A stretch of DNA of 6,181 bases from Bacteroidia bacterium (GTDB lineage: Bacteria > Bacteroidota > Bacteroidia > Bacteroidales > Azobacteroidaceae), in the NCBI GenBank assembly GCA_025996695.1, contig BNTP01000131.1, positions 1-6,181 of the forward strand, read 5' to 3'. The position numbers and the translations under genes were made by a program. Every line of letters begins with the position of its first letter. The stretch's first letter is position 1. The notes beneath the pieces are model-generated. The model saw only the letters and a program-made list of their open reading frames with translations. It was not told the origin of the DNA and did not search any database. Below, in pieces: positions 1 to 5,500 of this stretch.

Positions 1-2
1 TT

Positions 3-62
3 GATAACAAACAACTCTATCAAGTGGACTATCAATGGTCAGAAAATAAAAATTTAGCTTAA
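3..62 (+). CDS. Possible C-terminal end of an unknown upstream protein (partial)
   Basis: Frame 3 is open from the window edge to a TAA at 60-62 and reads DNKQLYQVDYQWSENKNLA. The aromatic and polar mix and the alanine end look like a normal protein tail, but 19 codons are too few to assign a family. Frame 1 is also open, to a TAG at 55-57, so the choice of frame rests only on plausible composition. If real, the gene runs in the same direction as the genes that follow, and a 368-base gap separates it from the adaptor gene. It could equally be non-coding sequence. Confidence 0.25.
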   Translation, partial: DNKQLYQVDYQWSENKNLA

Positions 63-151
63 ACAATGTTAACATAGTGGTTTTTTTACGAGAATTGTTT
101 GGAAATTAACATAGAATTCGGCATGCAGGGATGTTATATTCGTATGGGAAA

Positions 152-174
152 GGCGTGTCGGCCAACGCGACGCC
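152..174. repeat. GC-rich imperfect palindrome
   Basis: GGCGT at the left pairs with the mirrored ACGCC at the right, with a short interrupted inner stem and a loop around GCCAA. About three quarters of these bases are G or C, against an AT-rich surround. No T-run follows, so it does not look like an intrinsic terminator for + strand transcription. It may be a remnant of a dispersed intergenic repeat, but no second copy is in the window. Confidence 0.35.
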
Positions 175-303
175 AAATGACGGAACAAGCTTATGCTTAT
201 TGAGGTACAGAGGTACATATTATTTTTATATAATCACACATTATTTAGCAGATTTAACATTAAGCCCTAACTTTTCCGTATTTTAGGAAAGATATTGAGT
301 TTT

Positions 304-334
304 GTAGCAGATTGTAGGCAAATTCATCTGCTGC
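304..334. repeat. Hairpin-forming inverted repeat in leader region
   Basis: Bases 304-312 (GTAGCAGAT) pair with 326-334 (ATCTGCTGC) along nine pairs, one of them a G-U wobble in RNA, enclosing a 13-base loop. It lies 44 bases upstream of the -33 element of the adaptor promoter, so it is outside that transcript. It could be an operator or a structure in a read-through transcript. No function can be assigned from sequence alone. Confidence 0.3.
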
Positions 335-377
335 GAATGACTGAAAATATCCGTTGCGCGATTTAGCTCCCGAAAAG

Positions 378-409
378 TTTGGTAGTTTCAATTTTAATAC
401 ATACTTTTG
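378..409 (+). promoter_or_regulatory. Bacteroidetes-type promoter of the adaptor-TolC operon
   Basis: TTTG at 378-381 and TACTTTTG at 402-409 match the Bacteroidetes sigma-factor consensus (TTTG near -33, TAnnTTTG near -7) with 20 bases between them. Transcription would begin roughly at 414-418, leaving a very short leader of about 15 bases before the ATG at 431. This supports that ATG as the start. Confidence 0.75.
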
Positions 410-430
410 CATCGGATATTTAGATAATGT

Positions 431-1570
431 ATGAAAAAAGGAAAAGGAAGTATTGGAAAAATTGTGCTGTTCGCTGCGATTGGCTTGATTGTGGTGGCAA
501 CTTTTTGGTTTTTGTGGGAAAAATCTCAGCCCAAAATAACGCTCTATGAGATTGTGAGCCCGGAAATGGGCGATATTGAAAATCAAACGGTGGCGACCGG
601 AACGATTGAACCGCGAGATGAGATTTTGATTAAACCGCAAATTTCCGGCATTGTCACGGAAGTGATGAAAATTGCCGGACAGCGAGTGGACGTTGGTGAA
701 GTGATTGCAAGCGTGAAAGTGATTCCGGAAATGGGGGCACTCAACTCCGCCGAATCGCGTGTGCGTGTGGCTGAAATCAATCAAACGCAAATTCAACAAG
801 AATACGACCGCCAATCTTCCCTATATAAAAGTGGTGTGATTTCTAAAGAAGAATTTGAAACCGCCGAAGCTAATTTTCAAAAAGCCCAAGAAGAGAGAAG
901 CAACGCCATCAGCGCATTGGATATTGTGCGGGAGGGCGTGACGAAACGCTATGCCAAATTGAGCAATACACAAATTCGTTCCACCATTGCCGGAATGATT
1001 TTGGCTGTGCCGGTCAAGGTCGGAAACTCGGTGATTATGGCGAATACGTTCAACGACGGAACAACCATCGCCTCGGTTGCTAACATGAATGACCTTATTT
1101 TTGTGGGCACGATTGACGAAACGGAAGTTGGTAAAATTCAAGTAGGGATGCCTATCCGAATCATGATCGGAGCCATTGACAGTCAGCAGTTTGACGCTAC
1201 ATTGGAATATATTTCACCCAAAGGAACCGCCAACAACGGAGCCGTGTTGTTTGAAATCAAAGCAGCCGTGAAAGTGCCGACTACCACTTTTATTCGCGCA
1301 GGCTATAGTGCCAATGCCCAAATCGTGCTCCAAAATGTACAAAAAGTATTGAAAGTGCCCGAAAGCGTCGTCGAATTTAGTGGCGACTCCACTTTCGTCT
1401 ATGTACTGAAAGAAAAAGAAGCAGCGTTAGGAAAGGCGCAATCATTTGAGAAAAAAACAGTCAAAATCGGCATGTCGAACGGTATTGATGTTGAAATCAA
1501 AAACGGCATAACCCTCAAAGACAAGCTTCGAGGTAACGAAAAAGACACTAAAACGGCTTCTAAAAAATGA
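431..1570 (+). CDS. Efflux pump periplasmic adaptor (HlyD/MacA-like membrane fusion protein)
   Basis: This 379-residue protein should be anchored in the inner membrane and bridge a pump to the outer-membrane channel encoded next to it. Residues 1-9 are basic and residues 11-29 form one hydrophobic segment, with no cysteine for lipid attachment. A lipoyl-type half domain spans about 48-96 (TGTIEPRDE, then ISGIVTEVMKIAGQRVDVGE). A charged alpha-hairpin covers about 103-168. The second lipoyl half is about 182-216, followed by a beta-barrel domain near 220-300 (DETEVGKIQVGMPIRI) and a membrane-proximal domain around 305-366 (VLKVPESVVEF). Length and domain order are normal for RND/MacA-type adaptors, and the short hairpin suits a MacA-like partner of an ABC exporter, although the pump type is an inference. 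The ATG lies about 15 bases after the predicted transcription start. The stop overlaps the next gene by four bases, so the two are translationally coupled. The substrate is unknown. Confidence 0.9.
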   Translation: MKKGKGSIGKIVLFAAIGLIVVATFWFLWEKSQPKITLYEIVSPEMGDIENQTVATGTIEPRDEILIKPQISGIVTEVMKIAGQRVDVGEVIASVKVIPEMGALNSAESRVRVAEINQTQIQQEYDRQSSLYKSGVISKEEFETAEANFQKAQEERSNAISALDIVREGVTKRYAKLSNTQIRSTIAGMILAVPVKVGNSVIMANTFNDGTTIASVANMNDLIFVGTIDETEVGKIQVGMPIRIMIGAIDSQQFDATLEYISPKGTANNGAVLFEIKAAVKVPTTTFIRAGYSANAQIVLQNVQKVLKVPESVVEFSGDSTFVYVLKEKEAALGKAQSFEKKTVKIGMSNGIDVEIKNGITLKDKLRGNEKDTKTASKK

Positions 1571-2958
1571 ACGTCATGAAATCAGTATCTGTCATTGCAG
1601 GCTTGACCTGCAATCCCCTCCGTTTTGGCGTAGGCTTACTTTTTTTTCTTCTGCTTTCAGTCCCTGTGTCTGCCCAAACATCTTGGACATTGGAGCAATG
1701 TATTGACTATGCGCAAAAAAACAATATTGACATCAAACAACGGACATTGAAAATTGAATCAGCCGAAGTGGATTTGAACACCGCCCAAATGAGTCGCCTG
1801 CCCAACCTGAATGCCAATGTAGGGCAAACTTGGAATTTTGGACGCACGCAAGCCTCTAGCGGCAATTTTGAGGAAGGCTCTCAGTTCAAGCAGTCTACCA
1901 CAAATTTCTCTGTAACTTCGTCAACACCACTTTTTACAGGAATGCGCATCTCAAACGAAATTGCACGCAATCGGCTGGATATGGATGCCGCCACCGAAAA
2001 TTTGAAAAAAGCCAAAGAAGATTTGACGCTAAACATAGCCGGACTCTATTTGCAAATCCTTTTTTGCAAAGAAACCTTGCACGTCACGGAAGAACAGCTT
2101 CATTTGAGTCAAATTCAATCCGAAAAAACGCGCCTGCTCGTCGAGGCAGGCAAGGTGGCCCGTGCACAACAGTCTGATATTGAAGCACAAGTGGCCAAAG
2201 ATAAAGTGGCGATAGTGGAAGCTCAAAACAATTTGAATTTAGCGCTATTGGATTTGGCTCAACTTTTGGAACTTCAATCGTCCGATTTCGACATTGTGTC
2301 CCCCGACTCCAATCATTTGGTAATTGACAACGGCAAGTATCTGCTGCCTCCGCCGCAGCTTTACAGCTATGCCGTGAACGTCAAACCGACGATTAAAGAA
2401 CAGGAATTGCGCGTGCAGAGTGCGCAAAAGACAATTGACATCGCCCAATCAGGTTATTTGCCAACATTGAATTTGGATATGGGCATTTCCACAAGCTACT
2501 ATTATATATATGGTGAACAGGCAAATTTGAATAAGAGTTTTAGCGACCAGATGAACAATAAGTTGGGCGAATACATCGGCCTAAGCCTCCAAATCCCGAT
2601 TTTCAGCCGTTTTTCCACTCGAAATCAGGTAAAAAACGCCCGCATCAACGCAGAAAATCAACGTTTGGTGCTGGAGAATGCAAAAAAGACGCTCTACAAA
2701 GAAATTCAAACAGCCTATCAAAATGCCCTCGCGGCTAATGAAAAATACAAAGCGTCCGAATCAGCCTCAATCGCTGCCGAAGAATCGTTTCGCGCCACAG
2801 TCGAACGTTACGAAACAGGCAAAGCATCCACTTTTGATTTCAACGAAGCGAAAACCAAGTGGATACAAGCCCAATTAGATCGCGTTCAGGCAAAGTACAA
2901 CTACGTTTTCCGTTCCAAAATTTTGGATGTTTACAGCGATCGACCAATCACGTTGTAG
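1567..2958 (+). CDS. TolC-family outer-membrane efflux channel
   Basis: This 463-residue protein is predicted to form the trimeric outer-membrane tunnel used by the upstream adaptor. A hydrophobic core at about residues 22-34 (LLFFLLLSVPV) and the site SA/Q at 36-37 form a signal peptide. The mature protein has the two homologous halves of the OEP family, about 40-235 and 265-455. The first opens with WTLEQCIDYAQKNNIDIKQ, and each half is mostly long amphipathic helices. Both beta-hairpin regions are seen (NVGQTWNFGRT and SVTSSTPLFTG in the first; LDMGISTSYYY and LSLQIPIFS in the second). The ATG overlaps the adaptor stop as ATGA; a second in-frame ATG at 1576 is an alternative start. Oddly, the signal peptide is lengthened by VIAGLTCNPL (residues 9-18), which is encoded by a small palindromic repeat. 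The cysteine there is not in a lipobox. The family call is firm; the transported substrate is unknown. Confidence 0.92.
   Translation: MNVMKSVSVIAGLTCNPLRFGVGLLFFLLLSVPVSAQTSWTLEQCIDYAQKNNIDIKQRTLKIESAEVDLNTAQMSRLPNLNANVGQTWNFGRTQASSGNFEEGSQFKQSTTNFSVTSSTPLFTGMRISNEIARNRLDMDAATENLKKAKEDLTLNIAGLYLQILFCKETLHVTEEQLHLSQIQSEKTRLLVEAGKVARAQQSDIEAQVAKDKVAIVEAQNNLNLALLDLAQLLELQSSDFDIVSPDSNHLVIDNGKYLLPPPQLYSYAVNVKPTIKEQELRVQSAQKTIDIAQSGYLPTLNLDMGISTSYYYIYGEQANLNKSFSDQMNNKLGEYIGLSLQIPIFSRFSTRNQVKNARINAENQRLVLENAKKTLYKEIQTAYQNALAANEKYKASESASIAAEESFRATVERYETGKASTFDFNEAKTKWIQAQLDRVQAKYNYVFRSKILDVYSDRPITL
1591..1618. repeat. Short palindromic repeat inserted in the tolC signal-peptide region
   Basis: ATTGCAGG at 1594-1601 and CCTGCAAT at 1607-1614 form a perfect 8-bp stem around a CTTGA loop. 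The flanking GTC and CCCC bases fit a type of small palindromic element (GTCATTGC...GCAATCCC) that I recall as scattered through many bacterial genomes. It is read in frame as VIAGLTCNPL. Removing it would leave a signal peptide of ordinary length, so it looks like an insertion tolerated because the segment is cleaved off. Membership of a dispersed family is from memory, since only one copy is in this window. Confidence 0.55.
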
Positions 2959-2973
2959 GATTTGTATAGCATT

Positions 2974-2996
2974 CATTTTCTATTGAATAGAAAATG
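2974..2996. repeat. Perfect 11-1-11 palindrome after the TolC gene
   Basis: CATTTTCTATT at 2974-2984 is repeated inverted at 2986-2996 around a single G. As RNA this gives a stem of about nine pairs with a TTGAA loop. It begins 15 bases after the tolC stop, where a terminator or 3'-end processing hairpin would be expected. However, the stem is AT-rich and is followed by ACATCCCCCACCC rather than a T-run. It could also be a DNA-level operator for the gene that follows. The symmetry is certain; the role is not. Confidence 0.5.
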
Positions 2997-3092
2997 ACAT
3001 CCCCCACCCAAGCGTTATAGCGCGGAGGGCTTTCACCTTAGTTTTAGGTATTTATATCCGGTATTCATTTTAAAAATAACAACAATAACCAA

Positions 3093-3797
3093 ATGGAAGA
3101 ACAATTCAATTCACCACAATGTGTGAAAGACTGGTCGCCAGACGACCAACCGCGTGAGAAACTGCTCCAAAAAGGAGTAGACGCACTGAGTAATGCCGAA
3201 CTGCTCGCCATTTTTCTACGTTCAGGAAGTCGCGGGGAAACGGTCATGCAATTGGCGCAACGCATACTCGCTTCAGTCGACAACGACCTGAACAAGCTGG
3301 GCAAACTATCTGCCAGACAATTGGTACACGATTTCAAAGGCGTTGGCACCACGAAAGCCGTCACCATAGTGGCGGCACTAGCCCTCGACAAGCGACGGAA
3401 AGCCCAAGAAGTGGTCAAACAAGGGAAAATCCATACCAGTACGGACATTTATCAGTATTTTTTGCCGACGATGCAGGATTTGGTATATGAGGAGTTTTGG
3501 GTCATTTTTCTCAACAGTGCGAACCGAATCATCGACCGTCTGAAAATCAGTCAGGGCGGAATTTCGTCGACCATCGTCGATTCGCAACTTATTTATAAGG
3601 AAGCGATTTTGCGACTGTCCAATCAAGTAGTAATTTGCCACAATCATCCGTCCGGAATGTCTCAACCCAGTTCACAAGACGACTCAATCACCTCAGCCAT
3701 AAATTGGGGACTTAAAATGCTGGGTATCAAATTAGTAGACCATGTAATTGTGGGAGAAAACTCATTTTATTCTTACGCCGATTTGGGAAAATTGTAA
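3093..3797 (+). CDS. radC: RadC family protein (JAMM/MPN+ metalloprotease-fold, UPF0758)
   Basis: This 234-residue protein has the full RadC layout. The N-terminal helical part carries REKLLQKGVDALSNAELLAI (21-40) and a helix-hairpin-helix-like stretch, KGVGTTKAVTIVAALAL (82-98). The C-terminal JAMM domain (about 112-234) holds the zinc-binding motif HNHPSGMSQPSSQD at 183-196, with the two histidines, serine and aspartate in place, and candidate catalytic glutamates at 133-134. Length is typical. The family was once linked to DNA repair, but that link is doubtful and its biochemical role is unsettled; in many genomes relatives lie near mobile elements. Here it stands alone between two unrelated operons, with no nearby phage or transposon genes. 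It starts at an ATG preceded by an A-rich leader (AACAACAATAACCAA). I see no clean TAnnTTTG promoter for it, so it may also be reached by read-through from tolC. Confidence 0.93.
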   Translation: MEEQFNSPQCVKDWSPDDQPREKLLQKGVDALSNAELLAIFLRSGSRGETVMQLAQRILASVDNDLNKLGKLSARQLVHDFKGVGTTKAVTIVAALALDKRRKAQEVVKQGKIHTSTDIYQYFLPTMQDLVYEEFWVIFLNSANRIIDRLKISQGGISSTIVDSQLIYKEAILRLSNQVVICHNHPSGMSQPSSQDDSITSAINWGLKMLGIKLVDHVIVGENSFYSYADLGKL

Positions 3798-3825
3798 AAA
3801 AAAATCGTGTCAAAATAAAAAAAAA
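3796..3825. promoter_or_regulatory. Two phased A9 tracts upstream of the exbB promoter
   Basis: Runs of nine A at 3796-3804 and 3817-3825 have centres 21 bases apart, which is two helical turns. Tracts in phase like this usually bend DNA. The second ends 10 bases before the -33 element, where an UP-like element contacting the RNA polymerase alpha subunit would lie. The first A tract overlaps the radC stop codon. An effect on exbB transcription is an inference. Confidence 0.4.
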
Positions 3826-3835
3826 GCAAATTTCT

Positions 3836-3867
3836 TTTGTTTATCTAATTTTTATTTCATACATTTG
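3836..3867 (+). promoter_or_regulatory. Bacteroidetes-type promoter of the exbB-exbD-exbD operon
   Basis: TTTG at 3836-3839 and TACATTTG at 3860-3867 match the Bacteroidetes consensus (TTTG, TAnnTTTG) with a 20-base spacer, the same spacing as the promoter at 378-409. Transcription should start near 3872-3876, giving a leader of about 65 bases that is AT-rich and lacks a Shine-Dalgarno sequence. No riboswitch-like or iron-box dyad is evident in the leader. Confidence 0.8.
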
Positions 3868-3940
3868 CACATTGATTACCTTGAAAGGGGCGATTAAACA
3901 ATTAACAATTTAAAAATATCTAATTAAAAGAACACGTTTT

Positions 3941-4771
3941 ATGGAAACAAAAAACACACAAGTGAAAAAAGAAGGGAAAAAAGAAGGGAAAAAATCCCGC
4001 GGCGTATCGGCAGGAGTCATCATTGTCTGCTGCTTCATTTTAGCCGTTGCATTTTTCAAGTTAATCCTTGGAGCTGACACCAACTTCAAAGATCTTGATC
4101 CGGTGAATGGTCACCCACAGAACATGCTTGGTACGATGTACAAAGGTGGTTTCATGGTGCCCGCAATTCTTACCTTGTTATTAACCGTAATCGCTCTTTC
4201 AGTAGAACGTTTTATCGCGTTAAACAAAGCACAAGGTAGAGGTAATCTCATTAACTTCGTAGCCAACGTAAAAGCTGACTTGAAGAAAAACAACCTCTCT
4301 GCTGCTGAAGCACTTTGCGCTAAACAACAAGGTTCTGTGGCTGCTATCGTGGATGCAGGTTTGAAAAAGTACAAAGAAATGGAAACGGAATCTCTTCCGA
4401 AAGAAGCTAAAATTGAAGAAATTAAGGCTGAACTCGAAGAAGCAACCGCTTTGGAATTGCCTTCTTTGCAACAAAACTTGCCAATCATCGCAACAATTTC
4501 TACACTCGGTACATTGTTCGGGTTGTTAGGAACTGTGCTCGGGATGATTCGTTCGTTCGGTGCTATGGGTGACGCCGGTGGTACGGATGCTGTGGCGTTG
4601 TCGACCGGTATTTCCGAAGCGTTGATCAACACCGCTTCCGGTATCGCAACAGGTGCTTTGGCTATCATGTCTTACTCTTATTTTACGGGTAAAATTGATA
4701 CCATGACTTATGCAATCGACGAAATGGGATTTGCTTTGACGCAAACTTACGCAGAAACTCATAATTCATAA
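3941..4771 (+). CDS. exbB: MotA/TolQ/ExbB proton channel family protein
   Basis: This 276-residue inner-membrane protein would form the ring that conducts protons and powers TonB (or a Tol-like partner). The N-terminus is very basic (KKEGKKEGKK, residues 9-18) and is followed by a hydrophobic segment at about 22-44. The core then has the usual three transmembrane helices, at about 70-94, 181-204 and 227-248. A long charged cytoplasmic section lies between the first two (about 95-175, with a Glu/Lys-rich helix at 148-170). The hallmark stretch IATISTLGTLFGLLGTVLGM (183-202) and the GISEALINTASGIATGALAI region (223-242) match the family. E. coli ExbB is about 30 residues shorter; the extra N-terminal helix is the form I associate with Bacteroidetes members. 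The ATG sits about 65 bases after the predicted transcription start, and exbD1 begins 11 bases after the stop. Its first bases recur inverted at the window end. TolQ-like function cannot be excluded. Confidence 0.92.
   Translation: METKNTQVKKEGKKEGKKSRGVSAGVIIVCCFILAVAFFKLILGADTNFKDLDPVNGHPQNMLGTMYKGGFMVPAILTLLLTVIALSVERFIALNKAQGRGNLINFVANVKADLKKNNLSAAEALCAKQQGSVAAIVDAGLKKYKEMETESLPKEAKIEEIKAELEEATALELPSLQQNLPIIATISTLGTLFGLLGTVLGMIRSFGAMGDAGGTDAVALSTGISEALINTASGIATGALAIMSYSYFTGKIDTMTYAIDEMGFALTQTYAETHNS
3952..4019 (+). repeat. 68-bp inverted repeat, left copy (inside the exbB start)
   Basis: These 68 bases, codons 4-26 of exbB, are matched perfectly by the reverse complement of the last 68 bases of the window. 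Identity stops sharply at 4020 (T here, A in the other copy). The other boundary cannot be defined because the right copy runs into the window edge. This is the native-looking copy: it is in frame, behind a promoter and continuous with ExbB. Confidence 0.97.
3965..3994 (+). repeat. 12-bp tandem repeat coding KKEGKKEGKK
   Basis: AAAAAAGAAGGG occurs twice and is followed by a third AAAAAA, in frame within exbB, giving a lysine-rich cytoplasmic tail before the first hydrophobic segment. Slippage by whole units would change the tail by four residues without breaking the frame. Slippage within the A6 runs would cause frameshifts. Confidence 0.8.
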
Positions 4772-4782
4772 TCAGTCGCTCT

Positions 4783-5472
4783 ATGTCAAAAGCTAAAGTA
4801 AAAAAACAAAGCACATTCATTGACATGACGGCGATGAGTGACGTGACCGTTCTTTTGCTTACCTTTTTCATGTTGACTTCTACGTTTGTCCAAAAAGAAC
4901 CAATTGAGGTGACAACACCCAGCTCGGTTTCTGAAATTAAAATTCCGGAAACAAACTTGCTGACGATTTTGGTGGACTCCAAAGGAAAAATCTTTATGGC
5001 TATGGATAACGATGAAGATAAAAAAGCAACATTGGAAGCGGTAGGCGCAGACTACGGCATCACGTTTACACCTCAACAAATGAATACTTTCAAAGCATTG
5101 CAGTCATTTGGCGTACCCATTCGGAGTATGGCAAGTTTCTTGGATTTACCTACTGACCAACAAGATGCGTACATGAAAAATCTTGGAAGCGTTCGCGTAG
5201 GTATCCCTGCGACAGATGTCGAATTGAAAGATTCAAAAGGTGTAGCGGCTACGGATAACGAGTTTGCCCATTGGGTAGCACGTGCAAAAAAAGCAAATAA
5301 GGAGCGTCTGTCACGCATAGACGCTGAAGGAAAGTTGCAACTTGCTATCAAAGCCGATAAATCAACCGAATATACGGTGGTGAAAAGGGTGATGGATGAC
5401 TTGAGGAAAATGAGTGAAAACCGTTACCTCTTGATTACGAGTTTGAAAACAGCTTCAAGTGACGGTAAGTAA
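4783..5472 (+). CDS. exbD: ExbD/TolR family biopolymer transport protein (first of two)
   Basis: This 229-residue protein has a short basic cytoplasmic N-terminus, one transmembrane helix (about 18-36) and a periplasmic domain. The segment IDMTAMSDVTVLLLTFFML carries Asp20, which aligns with the proton-carrying aspartate of E. coli ExbD (Asp25). The family fold is recognisable as a strand at LLTILVDSKGKIFM (59-72) and, near the end, KLQLAIKADKSTEYTVVKRVMDDL (184-207) plus YLLITSL (215-221). About 85 residues (75-158) are inserted between them, including FTPQQMNTFKALQSFGVPIR, making it much longer than the 141-residue E. coli ExbD. It lies 11 bases after exbB and 28 bases before a second exbD-like gene, so the three should be co-transcribed. 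It would partner ExbB as the stator/rotor core energising TonB. The specific role of the insert is unknown. Confidence 0.9.
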   Translation: MSKAKVKKQSTFIDMTAMSDVTVLLLTFFMLTSTFVQKEPIEVTTPSSVSEIKIPETNLLTILVDSKGKIFMAMDNDEDKKATLEAVGADYGITFTPQQMNTFKALQSFGVPIRSMASFLDLPTDQQDAYMKNLGSVRVGIPATDVELKDSKGVAATDNEFAHWVARAKKANKERLSRIDAEGKLQLAIKADKSTEYTVVKRVMDDLRKMSENRYLLITSLKTASSDGK

Positions 5473-5500
5473 AGTCTTTAATACATTAAAAATATAAAAA

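Larger units (their letters stand above)
63..430. other. Intergenic region upstream of the efflux pair
   Basis: This 368-base AT-rich stretch has no convincing gene. It holds a GC-rich imperfect palindrome at 152-174, an 8-bp tandem duplication (GAGGTACA twice, 202-217), a hairpin-capable segment at 304-334 and a promoter at 378-409. A 26-codon ORF at 123-203 overlaps the GC-rich palindrome and has no recognisable product. The antisense ORF that enters this region from inside the adaptor gene reads as low-complexity His/Phe/Asn-rich protein and looks like a shadow. Confidence 0.6.

Noticed and set aside
152..174. Intrinsic terminator of the upstream gene
   Set aside because: The stem is interrupted and is followed by AAATGACGG instead of a T-run, and it lies 90 bases beyond the possible stop.
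123..203. 26-codon ORF in the upstream intergenic region
   Set aside because: It runs through the GC-rich palindrome, has no promoter or leader of its own and no recognisable product, so coding is not supported.
260..814. Minus-strand ORF of 184 codons
   Set aside because: It overlaps the adaptor gene antisense, is rich in His, Asn and Phe as expected from complementing that gene's codons, and matches no family I recognise.
3965..3994. Short CRISPR-like repeats
   Set aside because: The 12-bp units are contiguous with no spacers and are in frame within exbB.
4111..4668. Minus-strand ORF of 185 codons within exbB
   Set aside because: It is entirely antisense to a well-supported ExbB gene; the Ala/Ser/Pro-rich product is a by-product of the exbB codons.
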